A DNA stretch of 33,176 nucleotides from Candidatus Latescibacterota bacterium (GCA_022826515.1 JAJDUT010000011.1:1-33176), one strand, 5' to 3'; positions 13,823-22,841 are shown, counted from the first letter of the stretch. Made by a program: numbers and translations. The notes: a model not told the origin generated them from the sequence alone.

Positions 13823-14563
13823 TTAGGGGGCTTCTTCCAGCCCTTGCTCCTGCCAAGTGGCGATGAGCTGTTGTTCTTCTTCGTCGAGTTCGATCTGTTG
13901 CAGCAAGTCGGGCCGGCGCGCAAACGTGCGCCGCAGGGCTTGGCGTCGCCGCCAGTGCTCTATGCGCTCGTGGTCGCCCGAAAGCAGTGCATCGGGGACG
14001 CGCTGGCCGCGGAATTCAACTGGCCGCGTGTACCAAGGGCAATCGAGCACGGCCTCTTGGAACGAGTCTTCCAAGGCCGAGGAAAAGTTGCCCAAAACAT
14101 TGGGTATGAGCCGAGCTACCGCGTCGATGAGGACGAGGGCGGCCGGCTCGCCACCGGTGAGCACGTAGTCGCCGATTGAAATTTCACGGTCGATAAGCCC
14201 AGTGCGGATGCGCTCATCTACTCCTTTGTAATGCCCGCACAACAGCACCAACCGCTCCTCAAGCGCCAACTCGATGGCGAGCGTTTGATTGAGCGGCTGG
14301 CCGTCGGCTGTTAGGTAAATGCAGCGGCTGGCTGCTAGGCCCCGCTCCTGCCAAAGCTGGTACACGGGCTCGGGCTTGAGGACCATGCCGCCGCCGCCGC
14401 CGTAAGGCGCGTCATCCACGGTGCGGTGTTTGTCGGTTGCACAATCGCGCGGGTCGTGGGTCTCGACGGTCAGCAGGCCCTGGGCGATGGCGCGGGCCAT
14501 CATGCTGGTCGCCAATGGCGAGGCAAAAAAATCCGGGAAGAGCGTTACAATGTCTATTTTCAT
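13823..14563 (-). CDS. trmD: tRNA (guanine-37-N1)-methyltransferase
   Basis: The 246-residue protein matches TrmD throughout: [13 protein letters not shown] at the N-terminus, [21 protein letters not shown] (the knotted SPOUT region), [26 protein letters not shown] and ARLIPNVLG, and the substrate loop [26 protein letters not shown]. It uses SAM to methylate G37 next to the anticodon, preventing frameshifting. Its ATG overlaps the rimM stop by 4 bp. The length is standard. Confidence 0.97.
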   Translation of the reverse strand: MKIDIVTLFPDFFASPLATSMMARAIAQGLLTVETHDPRDCATDKHRTVDDAPYGGGGGMVLKPEPVYQLWQERGLAASRCIYLTADGQPLNQTLAIELALEERLVLLCGHYKGVDERIRTGLIDREISIGDYVLTGGEPAALVLIDAVARLIPNVLGNFSSALEDSFQEAVLDCPWYTRPVEFRGQRVPDALLSGDHERIEHWRRRQALRRTFARRPDLLQQIELDEEEQQLIATWQEQGLEEAP

Positions 14564-15069
14564 GGTCCAAATAGCTCTTCAATGCCCTGCACGACGACCC
14601 GACCCGGTGCGATTTCCACGACAAAGTCGCCGACAGCCGGTACGAGGGCCTCGCCTTTGGCTCCGCGGACCAAGTAAACATCTGTCGTCGGCATGGATAA
14701 GACCTCGACGATGTGGCCCAATAGTTCCCCTTCCGAGTTGACGACCGCGCAATCCACTAGGTCGTCTATGTAATGCGTGCCCTCCGGCAGGGGATCGCGT
14801 TGATCGGGGGCGATGGTAACGTAGCCCCCGGCCAAGATTGAACGCGCCTGTTCGGGTGAGTCAATGCCAGCGAATTTGAGTAACAAGCTCTTAGCGTCTG
14901 TGCGCCAGCGCTCGAGTTCGAGCGGCTGATCGGGTCGGCCCGCACATTGGAGGACGACATCCCGCAGGTCGCTGAAGCGCTCGACGCGGTGCGTCAGGGC
15001 TTGGGCCCGAACTTCGCCGCGCACTCCCCACGGGCGGGAGATATAGGCTACGGCGACGCGCCCGGCCAT
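14560..15069 (-). CDS. rimM: 16S rRNA processing protein RimM
   Basis: The 169-residue protein has the RimM start VAVAYISRPWGVRGEVRAQALT (positions 5-26) and the C-terminal PRC-barrel half with LVDCAVVNSEGELLGHIVEVL and LVPAVGDFVVEIAPGRVVVQ. RimM binds S19 and helps mature the 30S head. It lies between rpsP (12 bp) and trmD (4-bp overlap), the conserved order. The KH-domain gene that often sits between rpsP and rimM is absent. Confidence 0.95.
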   Translation of the reverse strand: MAGRVAVAYISRPWGVRGEVRAQALTHRVERFSDLRDVVLQCAGRPDQPLELERWRTDAKSLLLKFAGIDSPEQARSILAGGYVTIAPDQRDPLPEGTHYIDDLVDCAVVNSEGELLGHIVEVLSMPTTDVYLVRGAKGEALVPAVGDFVVEIAPGRVVVQGIEELFGP

Positions 15070-15081
15070 GCGGTTATCCGT

Positions 15082-15588
15082 CTATTTTTCCTTTTGCTCG
15101 GCCGATTCGGCTGATTCAGCGGTTGCCGGTTCGGCTTCGGCTGGCGCAGCTTCTTCTTGCTCGACCGGTTCGGCTGATTCAGTGGCTTCTGGCTCAGCGG
15201 CAGCCTGTTCGTCTTGTTCGACTAGTTCAGCGGCTTCTTGCTCAACCGGTTCAGCCGGTTGGACTGGCGCCGCCGCCGCTTTCTTGCGCCGGCGCTTGGG
15301 CTTGTCACCGGAGAGGGCGTCGTCGCGCACCCGGCCCTCTTGACCCTTCCAGCGGGCCAAGATTCCTTGGCTGTGGAAGAGGTCGGCGACGGTTTCGGTC
15401 ATCTGCGCACCTTTGTTGAGCCACTCGATGGCGCGCTCTTCGTCGATTTTGACGCTGGCGTGCATGGGATCGTAGAGGCCCAGTTCGGCGAGGGAGCGGC
15501 CGTTGCGGGCGACGCTGACGTGAGCGGCGACGATTCGGTAGTAAGGCTGTTTGCGTTTGCCTATTCTCTTAAGGCGAAGTTTGACCAA
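15082..15588 (-). CDS. rpsP: 30S ribosomal protein S16 with long acidic Ala/Glu/Pro tail
   Basis: Residues 1 to about 85 are S16 (MVKLRLKRIGKRKQPYYRIV, ARNGRSLAELGLYDP, ERAIEWLNKGAQMTETVADLF). S16 is usually 80-100 residues; here about 80 more follow: a Lys/Arg patch KPKRRRKKA, then a low-complexity tail of EPVEQE-like units rich in Ala, Glu and Pro. The DNA encoding it repeats (CAACCGGTTCAGCC-like units on the plus strand), suggesting growth by slippage. The start is TTG 15588 with AAGGAG 7 bases upstream. It is the second gene of the operon after ffh (25-bp gap). Confidence 0.95.
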   Translation of the reverse strand: MVKLRLKRIGKRKQPYYRIVAAHVSVARNGRSLAELGLYDPMHASVKIDEERAIEWLNKGAQMTETVADLFHSQGILARWKGQEGRVRDDALSGDKPKRRRKKAAAAPVQPAEPVEQEAAELVEQDEQAAAEPEATESAEPVEQEEAAPAEAEPATAESAESAEQKEK

Positions 15589-15613
15589 TGCTATTCTCCT
15601 TGGCGAAGGATGC

Positions 15614-16942
15614 CTAGCCCACGAGGGGCATTCTCATTTTCAAGCGGCCGCCTTTGGCGCGGCCCATCTGGCGGATCATTTTCTGCATCATGTGAAATTG
15701 TTTGACTAGTTGGTTCACCTCTTGGATTGTCGTGCCGCTGCCGCGGGCGATGCGCTTGCGGCGGCTGCCGTTGAGAATCTTGGGTTGGACTCGCTCTTGG
15801 CGGGTCATGGAGTTGATGATGGCCTCGACTTGGGTGAATGCGCTATCGTCGAGCTGCATGTTCTTGGCGGCTTTGCCGCCTCCGGGAATCATGCCCATGA
15901 GCTGGTCGAGCGGCCCCATGCGGCGCACTGCTTGCAACTGCGAGAGAAAATCCTCAAAGGTGAAGGAGGCCCGGCGAAACTTTTCTTCTAGCTCTTTGGC
16001 CCGGTCGCGCTCCATGGCTTGCTCGGCCTTCTCTACGAGCGAGACAATGTCGCCCATGCCGAGGATGCGCGAGGCCATGCGATCGGGGTGAAAGGACTCT
16101 AGGTCTTCGATTTTCTCGCCAGTGCCGACGAACTTGATCGGCTGGCCGGTGACGGCGCGAACCGACAGTGCGGCTCCGCCGCGGGCGTCGCTGTCGAGCT
16201 TGGTCAGGGCGCAGCCGGTAAACGCGAGACGCTGGTTAAAGCGGGCGGCGGTTTCCACGGCGTCTTGGCCCAACATGCTGTCGGCGACAAAGAGGATCTC
16301 GTGCGGCTCGACGGCCTGCTGGATGCGCTCTAGTTCGTCCATCATCTCTTCGTCGATGCTCAGGCGGCCCGCTGTGTCGATGAGCGCGATGCTGCGGTGG
16401 GTCTGGCGGGCTTGGTCGATGCCGCGACGGCAGATGGCGACTGGATCGACACCGGCAGGCTGGCTGAAAACGGGCACGTCGATAGAGGCTCCCAGCGATT
16501 GGAGCTGGGCCACGGCGGCCGGGCGATACACGTCGGCGGCGATCAACAGTGGCGGTCGGCCTTTGTCCTTGAATTGACGGGCTAGCTTGGCAGCCATAGT
16601 CGTCTTGCCACAGCCCTGCAGGCCGACGAGCATGACCACGGTAGGAGGGTGCTCGGCGAGGTTGGGCGGGCTGTTGTTGCCCCCCAGCAGATCGACGAGT
16701 TCACTGTGGACGATTTTGACTAGCTGTTGGCCCGGGGTCAGGCTCTTGAGGACGTCTTGGCCGAGGGCCTGCTCTTTGACCCGCTGAATAAAGTCCTTGG
16801 CGACCTTGAAGTTGACGTCGGCTTCGAGCAGAGAGCGGCGAATCTGGCGCAGCGTATCGTCGATGTTGCGCTCAGTAATGCGTCCCTGTCCGCGGAGCGA
16901 GCGGAAGAGGTCATCAAAGCGTTCGCTGAGTCGGTCAAACAT
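15614..16942 (-). CDS. ffh: signal recognition particle GTPase Ffh (SRP54)
   Basis: The 442-residue protein has the N domain (1-90, with ALLEADVNFKV-like RRSLLEADVNFKVAKDF), the G domain with P-loop GLQGCGKTT (107-115), DVYRPAAVAQL, DTAGRL and TKLD, and the methionine-rich M domain (about 325-442) with GPLDQLMGMIPGG, the RNA-binding SRRKRIARGSG and MMQKMIRQMG. It binds 4.5S RNA and delivers nascent chains to FtsY. It is first in the operon; a promoter is visible upstream. No Shine-Dalgarno is seen before ATG 16942. Confidence 0.97.
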   Translation of the reverse strand: MFDRLSERFDDLFRSLRGQGRITERNIDDTLRQIRRSLLEADVNFKVAKDFIQRVKEQALGQDVLKSLTPGQQLVKIVHSELVDLLGGNNSPPNLAEHPPTVVMLVGLQGCGKTTMAAKLARQFKDKGRPPLLIAADVYRPAAVAQLQSLGASIDVPVFSQPAGVDPVAICRRGIDQARQTHRSIALIDTAGRLSIDEEMMDELERIQQAVEPHEILFVADSMLGQDAVETAARFNQRLAFTGCALTKLDSDARGGAALSVRAVTGQPIKFVGTGEKIEDLESFHPDRMASRILGMGDIVSLVEKAEQAMERDRAKELEEKFRRASFTFEDFLSQLQAVRRMGPLDQLMGMIPGGGKAAKNMQLDDSAFTQVEAIINSMTRQERVQPKILNGSRRKRIARGSGTTIQEVNQLVKQFHMMQKMIRQMGRAKGGRLKMRMPLVG

Positions 16943-16983
16943 GGGCCGATGCGTCGAGTGGTAGAATGCGACAAAGAAGCTAA

Positions 16984-17012
16984 AATATAAATTTAATATA
17001 TAGATATAGCAA
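16984..17012 (-). promoter_or_regulatory. promoter of the ffh-rpsP-rimM-trmD-rplS operon
   Basis: On the minus strand, -35 TTGCTA (plus coordinates 17007-17012) and -10 TATATT (16984-16989) are separated by exactly 17 bp within a conspicuous AT-rich island in otherwise GC-rich DNA. Transcription would start near 16977, giving a leader of about 35 bases before ffh. Confidence 0.6.
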
Positions 17013-17022
17013 CAGAGGCAGG

Positions 17023-17670
17023 TCAGCCGCGCAGGTCGGCAATGACGCGGGCTGGGTCAGGGGAGTTGAAGACGGCTGAGCCGGCCACTAGGCACTGGGC
17101 ACCGGCACGGCGGCAGGCGGCTGCGTTGCCGGGCTGGACCCCGCCGTCGATGCCGACGGGTATGTCTAGCCCGCGGCGCTCAATTTCAGCGCACAGGTCG
17201 CGGATTTTGTCGAGGGCGGCGGGCTGGAAGGCTTGGCCGCCAAACCCCGGCTCCACGGACATGACTAAGGCCGAGTCGAGCTCGTCGAGATAGGGGTAGA
17301 GGGCAGAGACGGGCGTGTTTGGATTGACCGCGAGGCCGCACTGGAGACCGTGCTGGCGAATGGCGTCGAGTACGGCTTGGGCGGATTCGAGTTCTACGTG
17401 GACGACGAGCGAGTCGGCCCCCGCCTCTTTGAAGGGGCCGATAAAGGGCAAGGGGTTTTGCAGCATCAGGTGCGTGTTGAGTTCGAGGCGGGTGGTTTGG
17501 CGCACGGCCGCGACGACTGGCAGGCCAAAGCTGATGTTGGGGACGAAGTGTCCGTCCATTACGTCGAGATGAAGAAAATCAGCCCCGCCGCGCTCGACGC
17601 GGCCGATGTCCTCGGCTAGGCGGGCAAAGTCGGCGGCCAAGAGGGAAGGGCCGATGCGCGTGGCGTTCAT
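17023..17670 (-). CDS. rpe: ribulose-phosphate 3-epimerase
   Basis: The 215-residue TIM barrel has IGPSLLAADFARL, the metal and catalytic segment HLDVMDGHFVPNISFG (H34, D36, M38), H67 in NTHLML, SVEPGFGGQAFQPAALDKI and the second catalytic Asp in VGIDGGVQPGNA. It interconverts ribulose-5-P and xylulose-5-P in the pentose phosphate pathway. The start at ATG 17670 has GGGAGGAA upstream; the ATG four codons earlier (17682) lies within the PASTA gene end. It overlaps that gene by 4 bp. A rpe next to rsmB and a PASTA protein is a known association in several phyla. Confidence 0.96.
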   Translation of the reverse strand: MNATRIGPSLLAADFARLAEDIGRVERGGADFLHLDVMDGHFVPNISFGLPVVAAVRQTTRLELNTHLMLQNPLPFIGPFKEAGADSLVVHVELESAQAVLDAIRQHGLQCGLAVNPNTPVSALYPYLDELDSALVMSVEPGFGGQAFQPAALDKIRDLCAEIERRGLDIPVGIDGGVQPGNAAACRRAGAQCLVAGSAVFNSPDPARVIADLRG

Positions 17671-18440
17671 GGTTCCTCCCAATTGTCAAAGGCATCTGGC
17701 TTGGGGGGCGGTGCCGGGGCGCTGACGACGAGGTCAATGCGGCTGTGGCGTGGGATGCGCTGCTCGCTCGTAGGGTCTTGCGCTAGGACTGTGCCGACGC
17801 GCTTTTGTTCGTCGATGCGCTTGGCGATGTGGCCGATGCGCAATTCGTATTTGCGCAAGGTGTCTTCCACGGCTCTGATGGACAGGCCGATTAGATTCGG
17901 GACGCGCTTGAGGGCGGTGGGTGAGCCGTTGCTGACTTGGAGGTCAACCACACTGTCGCGAGCGAGCTGAGCACCGGGGGGAGGCGACTGCCCGACGACA
18001 GCGCCTTCGGGGAGGGTATCTGAAGAGCGATAGAGGATTTGGCCGATCTTTAGCTGGTTTTCCTCTAGTTGTAAACGCGCCTCGCGCAGGCTAACGCGGC
18101 GCACGTCGGGAACCCCGTAGTAGCGCGGTCCTTTGCTCACGGTCAAGACGATGCGCCGCCCTTCTTTGACCAATTGGCCGCCACTGGGGTCTTGATCGAC
18201 GACTGCATCGGCAGGAACGGTTTCGTGGTGTAGCGAATCGCCGATAGTCACCTTCAGTCCTGCTTCTTCGAGTCGGGCCGATGCCTCGGACGCGAAAAGG
18301 CCCTGGAGATTGGGAACTTGGACGCTGGGCGTGTCAACTAGATACGGCATGATGACCGCGTCGAGTAGGATGAGGGCGATGATGCCGGCGATGAACGCGC
18401 CCGCCGCGAGCAGGCTTAGGTGGCGGAGGATGTTTTTCAC
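17667..18440 (-). CDS. membrane-anchored PASTA-domain protein
   Basis: The 257-residue protein has one membrane helix (about 10-33) and three PASTA repeats: 38-104 (VQVPNLQGLFASEASARLEEAGL), 105-175 (YYGVPDVRRVSLREARLQLEENQL) and 176-243 (KRVPNLIGLSIRAVEDTLRKYEL), each ending in DP(P)-type turns such as DQDPSGG, QSPPPGA and AQDPTSEQR. PASTA domains bind muropeptides or lipid II. No kinase or penicillin-binding domain is attached, unlike PknB or PBP2x, so it is a stand-alone extracytoplasmic sensor or scaffold. It overlaps rsmB upstream and rpe downstream by 4 bp each, mirroring the common rsmB-(PASTA)-rpe arrangement. Confidence 0.92.
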   Translation of the reverse strand: MKNILRHLSLLAAGAFIAGIIALILLDAVIMPYLVDTPSVQVPNLQGLFASEASARLEEAGLKVTIGDSLHHETVPADAVVDQDPSGGQLVKEGRRIVLTVSKGPRYYGVPDVRRVSLREARLQLEENQLKIGQILYRSSDTLPEGAVVGQSPPPGAQLARDSVVDLQVSNGSPTALKRVPNLIGLSIRAVEDTLRKYELRIGHIAKRIDEQKRVGTVLAQDPTSEQRIPRHSRIDLVVSAPAPPPKPDAFDNWEEP

Positions 18441-19753
18441 GATACAGCCTTGCGGATGCGCGCGGCAAAACTACCGTCGCCGGCGTGTTGGCCCGGTATG
18501 GTCAGTACGTAGCGGCCGGCCCAGGGTTGGGCGGGGAAATGGGTGTCAGCGCGCTCGAGTTGAGCGGTCGGGGTCTGCTTTAAGAAGCGCTCGACGATAG
18601 CCTCGTTTTCCTCTTCTTCCAAGCTACAGGTGCTATACACCAAGACGCCGCCGGGCCGCACGTGCTCGTACGCGCGTTGGATGAGCACCTGTTGGCGCTT
18701 CGTCAAGGCGGCAAATTCGGCTGGATTGCGACGCCAGCGAGCATCTGGTCGCCGTCCCAATACGCCGGTGGCACTACAGGGAACATCGGCGAGGACGCGG
18801 TCGAAGGCACCGCACCCGGGGGTTGTGCCGTCGCGGACCACCGGACGGATGGCGCGCAGGCGCAGGCGTCGGGCGTTTTCGCGCACTCGATTGAGCCGCG
18901 GCAGCGAAATGTCGGCGGCTACGATCCAGCCGCAGTCGGCCATGGCGATGGCGGCTTGCACGGCCTTGCCGCCGGGTGCGCTGCACAAGTCGAGTAGGCA
19001 TTCGCCCGGCTGCGGGTCGAGCAGGGCCACGGCCAAGCCGGCGTTGGGGTCTTGAACTTGAAATTGTCCCTGCTGGTATGCACGCGAAGCGAAGAGGCTC
19101 GCGCCATTTGCCGCTTTATAAAATCCCGGTCTCGACCCGACCGGTGCTAGGTCGAGTTCGGAGGCGATTTCGCGGCTGGCGCGCAGTGGATTGAGGTAGA
19201 TGTTGAGTGCGGCGGGCTCGTTGTTGGCCGCGAGCAAATGCTCGACGAGTTCGCGTCCCCAGCGGCCGACCCAGCGCTCGACCAGCCATTCAGGATGAGA
19301 GTGATACACCGCTAGGTAGCGCGTCGGGGTCTGCTGCTGATCGGGGTAGCTTATCCGCGCGCGTTGCCGCAGCAAATTGCGGAGCACGGCGTTGACGAGG
19401 GAGGCGATGCCTTGGTGCGTCAAGTGCTTGGCTAGCTCGACTGAGGTATGGACGGCTGCGGACTGGGGCACGCGGTCGAGCCAGAAGAGTTGATAGGTGC
19501 CGAGGCGCAGGATGTGGCGAGCCCAAGGCGAGAGTTGGGCGACCGGACGCGCACAACAGGTGGCGATGATCCAATCGAGCCGCTTCTGCCACCGCACCAC
19601 ACCGAGGACTAGCTGGCGGGCAAAGCGCGCGTCGCGGTTGGTCGGCAAGCGCGCGTCGAGAGCTTGCAGCAGTTCGTCGAAAGGTCGGGCTTGCTGCTCT
19701 AGGTCGCGGAGGAGGTGTGCCGCCGCAAGGCGGGCTGAGTCGGGAGGACGCAC
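18437..19753 (-). CDS. rsmB: 16S rRNA (cytosine-967-C5)-methyltransferase RsmB
   Basis: The 438-residue protein has a NusB-like RNA-binding domain (1 to about 140; ARQLVLGVVRWQKRLDWII) and a RsmB/Nol1-type SAM methyltransferase domain: DLCSAPGGKAVQAA (255-268), DVPCSATGVLGRRPD with catalytic-release C326, and YSTCSLEEEENE with nucleophile C376. Both cysteines of the m5C family are present. The start is GTG 19753, 3 bp after the secreted-protein gene ends. It methylates C967 of 16S rRNA. Confidence 0.95.
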   Translation of the reverse strand: MRPPDSARLAAAHLLRDLEQQARPFDELLQALDARLPTNRDARFARQLVLGVVRWQKRLDWIIATCCARPVAQLSPWARHILRLGTYQLFWLDRVPQSAAVHTSVELAKHLTHQGIASLVNAVLRNLLRQRARISYPDQQQTPTRYLAVYHSHPEWLVERWVGRWGRELVEHLLAANNEPAALNIYLNPLRASREIASELDLAPVGSRPGFYKAANGASLFASRAYQQGQFQVQDPNAGLAVALLDPQPGECLLDLCSAPGGKAVQAAIAMADCGWIVAADISLPRLNRVRENARRLRLRAIRPVVRDGTTPGCGAFDRVLADVPCSATGVLGRRPDARWRRNPAEFAALTKRQQVLIQRAYEHVRPGGVLVYSTCSLEEEENEAIVERFLKQTPTAQLERADTHFPAQPWAGRYVLTIPGQHAGDGSFAARIRKAVS

Positions 19754-19756
19754 GGC

Positions 19757-20992
19757 TCAGCGCAAGAGGAGCATGGCGCGGTGTAGCTCGGCCGAATCCG
19801 TCCGCAGGCGGTAGATGTAGAGGCCGCTGGCCGCGGGTGCGCCGGTTGCCGACTGGCTATTCCAGTGAACCACGTGTTGCCCTGGGGATGTGCTCGCCGC
19901 AAAGGGCGTGGCCACCTTTTGCCCCATTAGATTGAAGATGTCGATTTGGGCAAACTGAGCTCCTCCTTCGGGGATGGCGAAGGGGATAGTGGTACCGGCG
20001 TTAAAGGGATTGGGGTAGTTCTGCGCGAGGATGGGGTCGCGCGGCCGCGCGAAGCCGGATGGCTCTGAGATGGACGTGGCAACGTCTCCCCATACTACTT
20101 GGCTTTCAGCGCACGAGCCGTCGGCGCAGGTATTGAAAACGAGCGTGGTCGCCTGTTCGGCGTCGAGGAGCAGATAGGTCTGGCCGCGCTCGTCGCTAGT
20201 GGTGGTTATTTGCTGAGTTGCGCCGGCCGGGATGGGGATGGTCTCGTCGTTGACGAGCGCGTAGGCCGGCGCTGCTCCGGGATTGGTAATGTCCCACGTA
20301 AAAGACGCGCCAGTGCGGAAGTGTCCAGCTTGCAAGAGGCGGGCAGACACGAGGATTTCGCCGGCGCTGCTGTCGGCTACGCTGCCGGTACCAGCGGCAG
20401 AAAAGGAGGGGTTTTGCCCGACCGAGCGAAAGAAGATGCCATCCGGCAAAGCTTGGCCCTCGGCGTCGCAGTAATTGCGCAAGAACGCGACTTGGGGGCG
20501 GATGTCGTCGCGCTCGTTAAAGGAAGGCCCGAGCGACACCACATCGAGGTAGATGTCTATGGGTGTGGTGGGGCTGATAGAGTCGGCCAAGGTGAAAGCC
20601 ATGCTGACGAGATGGGCCTCTCCCTCTATCCCTGCACCGCCGAGGGTCGCGATTCCCCATTGGGCGGTTTGGCCTTTTATCTGCGGTGCCCCTGGGGAGA
20701 CAAAGGAATTGGCCCTCGCTGTCTCGCCTAGCGCACCCGCGATCTCGGCGATGGCGTTGGCTGGTTCCCAGCTAAATTCGAATTTGACTTGGCGCACGCC
20801 GCTCATGTTGCGCGCCGAGACGCTGAACTCCACGGTGCTATTGGCGGCAAATCCGCAAAAGGGGCCTTCTTCGCCGACGAAAATTTCGGCATCTGCATTG
20901 GGGCCAGCAGCCGCGAGGCGAGGTAACGCGATGGCACCGAGGAGGGCTATATAGCAGAGTAACATGCCCTTTCCCCAAGTGATTAAGTTCAA
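19757..20992 (-). CDS. secreted cohesin-like protein with FlgD-like / type IX-like C-terminal tail
   Basis: This 411-residue protein has a signal peptide ending near residue 29 (ALPRLAAA). Residues about 35-170 look like a cohesin/carbohydrate-binding beta sandwich (VEFSVSARNMSGVRQVKFEFSW, HLVSMAFTLAD). The C-terminus has NYPNPFN (325-331), PFAIPEGG, DIFNLMGQKV and SGLYIYRLRT: the FlgD-Ig-like tail that in FCB-group bacteria marks exported proteins. The start shown is TTG 20992; ATG 20965 (residue 10) is an equally possible start. It probably acts on the cell surface. It heads the rsmB-PASTA-rpe transcript. Confidence 0.85.
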   Translation of the reverse strand: MNLITWGKGMLLCYIALLGAIALPRLAAAGPNADAEIFVGEEGPFCGFAANSTVEFSVSARNMSGVRQVKFEFSWEPANAIAEIAGALGETARANSFVSPGAPQIKGQTAQWGIATLGGAGIEGEAHLVSMAFTLADSISPTTPIDIYLDVVSLGPSFNERDDIRPQVAFLRNYCDAEGQALPDGIFFRSVGQNPSFSAAGTGSVADSSAGEILVSARLLQAGHFRTGASFTWDITNPGAAPAYALVNDETIPIPAGATQQITTTSDERGQTYLLLDAEQATTLVFNTCADGSCAESQVVWGDVATSISEPSGFARPRDPILAQNYPNPFNAGTTIPFAIPEGGAQFAQIDIFNLMGQKVATPFAASTSPGQHVVHWNSQSATGAPAASGLYIYRLRTDSAELHRAMLLLR

Positions 20993-21134
20993 GAAATACA
21001 GCGGATAAATGTACGCAACGCTAGCGTCTAGGCAAGCGCACGGGTCTCTCCTTGACCGGATTTTGTCGCGGTTGATATTATTGGCTAAGTTGCGTCAGAC
21101 CAATTCCCACGTATATGGACTATTGAAGATACTT
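20993..21134. promoter_or_regulatory. divergent intergenic region (secreted protein / recJ)
   Basis: 142 bp between oppositely oriented genes must contain both promoters. The sequence is mildly AT-rich around 21070-21130 (TTGATATTATTGG, TATATGG), but no -35/-10 pair with good spacing stands out. A frame open from 21009 runs into recJ; its translation does not resemble RecJ N-termini. Confidence 0.3.
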
Positions 21135-22811
21135 ATGCGCCGTTATCCCGTCTGGAATGTCATCCGCGAAGACCCGTACGACAGCTTAATCGACGATCTG
21201 CTGGCCAGTCGCGGCCTGACCCGCGCCGAATTGCAAGTCGGTCCTGAAGCCCTGCACCCGCCTGAGCAGATGCAGGACATGGTCCCTGCGGTTGCGCGCC
21301 TAGAGCGCGCCGTGCGCGCCCGCGAGAAAATTGTCGTGTACGGCGATTACGATGTCGATGGGGTTTGCAGCACCGCCGTGCTGATGGATTTTCTCGAACA
21401 GGTGGGGGCCGACTGCGATTGCCTCTTGCCCGATCGCCACAAGGACGGATACGGCCTCAAGCCGCCTGGGGTCGAGCGCGCCATAGCAAAGGGCGCGCGC
21501 GTCATCGTTACAGTTGATAATGGCATTTCGGCCTACGAAGCGCTAGAACTGGCCGAAACGCGCGGCGTGGAGGTCGTCGTCGTAGATCACCACCAACAGC
21601 TCGCCGAACTGCCGCGTGCTCTCGCCATCATCAATCCCAATCGTCGCGATTGCGCGTATCCGTTCAAGGACTTGGCTGGCGTCGGCGTCACCTTCAAGCT
21701 GGTGCAGGCTCTCAGCGCAGCCTTTCTCACCGGTGAAGAGCGCCGCCGCTATCTCAACGAACTGCTCGACCTCGTGGCCTTGGGAACGGTGGCCGATCTC
21801 GTGCCCGTGTTAGGGGAAAATCGCCTATTTATCCAGCGCGGCCTGCAGATCCTCCAGCGCACTAAACGCCTCGGGCTGCGCGCGCTCAAGAAGGTGGCCA
21901 GCTACCGGGACCAGCCCCTCGATGCCGCCAGTTTGGGTTTTCGCTTGGGGCCGCGGATCAATGTCGCTGGTCGTTTGAAGACGCCCGATATAGCGCTGCG
22001 GCTTTTGCGCTCGACAAGCGAGGGAGAGGCCGCGCAGTTGGCCGACGAACTCAACAAGCTCAACTCCCAGCGGCAGGCGTGGCAGCGCGAGGGGATACAG
22101 GAGGTCGAGGAACAGGTCGGCCCGGAGGAGGACGTGGAGGATCACATCATCGTAGTGTTAGGGGAGTGGAATTTGGGGATCATCGGCCTGTTGGCCAGCA
22201 AATTGTGCGAAAAATACGCCCGCCCCGCGGTCGTGTGTTCCCAGGGCGGCGACCACGGCCTCTGCGTCGGTTCGGCGCGCAGCATCCCCGGCTACGACAT
22301 CAGCGAGGGCATCCACGCCTGCGAAGAGCATTTGCAGACGCACGGCGGCCATCCGGCGGCCGCGGGTTTTTCGCTTGAAGCCGATGCCTTTGAGCGCTTT
22401 CGTCTCGCGCTGATCGGCCACGCCAACACCCACATTAGCCCCGAGGATCTACAACCCGCCTTAGACATTGATCTAATGCTTAAACCGGCCGATTTGACGC
22501 TAGACACGGTGGAGCAACTCGCCGCGTTAGAGCCTTTCGGCAACGGCCACCGGCGGCCGGTTTTTGCCCTAGCCGACTGTCGGGTCGTTTGGGCGCGGCA
22601 GATCGGTTCCGGCCGCCACTTCAAGGCCGAACTGGAGGTGGGGGGCCGTCGGTGTGCGGCGCTGTGGTGGAACCAAAAAGACCTCGCGGATCAGGTGCGG
22701 CCGGGCGACCGGCTGAGCGCGGCTTTCGAGCTAGAGGCAGACACCTACACTGGTAACGGTGCCGTGCAGATGGTGCTCAAGGATTTGTACTTGCGGGAGT
22801 CGGTAGCGTAG
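21135..22811 (+). CDS. recJ: single-stranded-DNA-specific exonuclease RecJ
   Basis: From ATG 21135 (MRRYPVWNVIRED) the protein has 558 residues, the family norm. DHH-phosphoesterase motifs are intact: D71-Y-D73-V-D75 (VVYGDYDVDGVCSTA), D128 (TVDNGIS), D151-H-H (VVDHHQQ) and D221 (LGTVADLVP). The GPRINVAGR segment and the DHHA1 GGHPAAAGF motif follow, then an OB-fold C-terminus (GRHFKAELEVGG). It degrades single-stranded DNA 5'-3' in recombination and mismatch repair. The upstream frame from 21009 is not RecJ-like, so I excluded it. The ribosome binding site is weak (GAAG). Confidence 0.95.
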   Translation: MRRYPVWNVIREDPYDSLIDDLLASRGLTRAELQVGPEALHPPEQMQDMVPAVARLERAVRAREKIVVYGDYDVDGVCSTAVLMDFLEQVGADCDCLLPDRHKDGYGLKPPGVERAIAKGARVIVTVDNGISAYEALELAETRGVEVVVVDHHQQLAELPRALAIINPNRRDCAYPFKDLAGVGVTFKLVQALSAAFLTGEERRRYLNELLDLVALGTVADLVPVLGENRLFIQRGLQILQRTKRLGLRALKKVASYRDQPLDAASLGFRLGPRINVAGRLKTPDIALRLLRSTSEGEAAQLADELNKLNSQRQAWQREGIQEVEEQVGPEEDVEDHIIVVLGEWNLGIIGLLASKLCEKYARPAVVCSQGGDHGLCVGSARSIPGYDISEGIHACEEHLQTHGGHPAAAGFSLEADAFERFRLALIGHANTHISPEDLQPALDIDLMLKPADLTLDTVEQLAALEPFGNGHRRPVFALADCRVVWARQIGSGRHFKAELEVGGRRCAALWWNQKDLADQVRPGDRLSAAFELEADTYTGNGAVQMVLKDLYLRESVA

Positions 22812-22841
22812 AGACTTTCTGCGGAATTGGAGAATGCGAAC

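Noticed and set aside
19957..19985. GAGCTC plus CTTCGG sequence in the secreted-protein gene
   Set aside because: Looks superficially like the palindromic repeat, but lacks the arms and lies in a conserved part of the export tail, so I take it as ordinary coding sequence.
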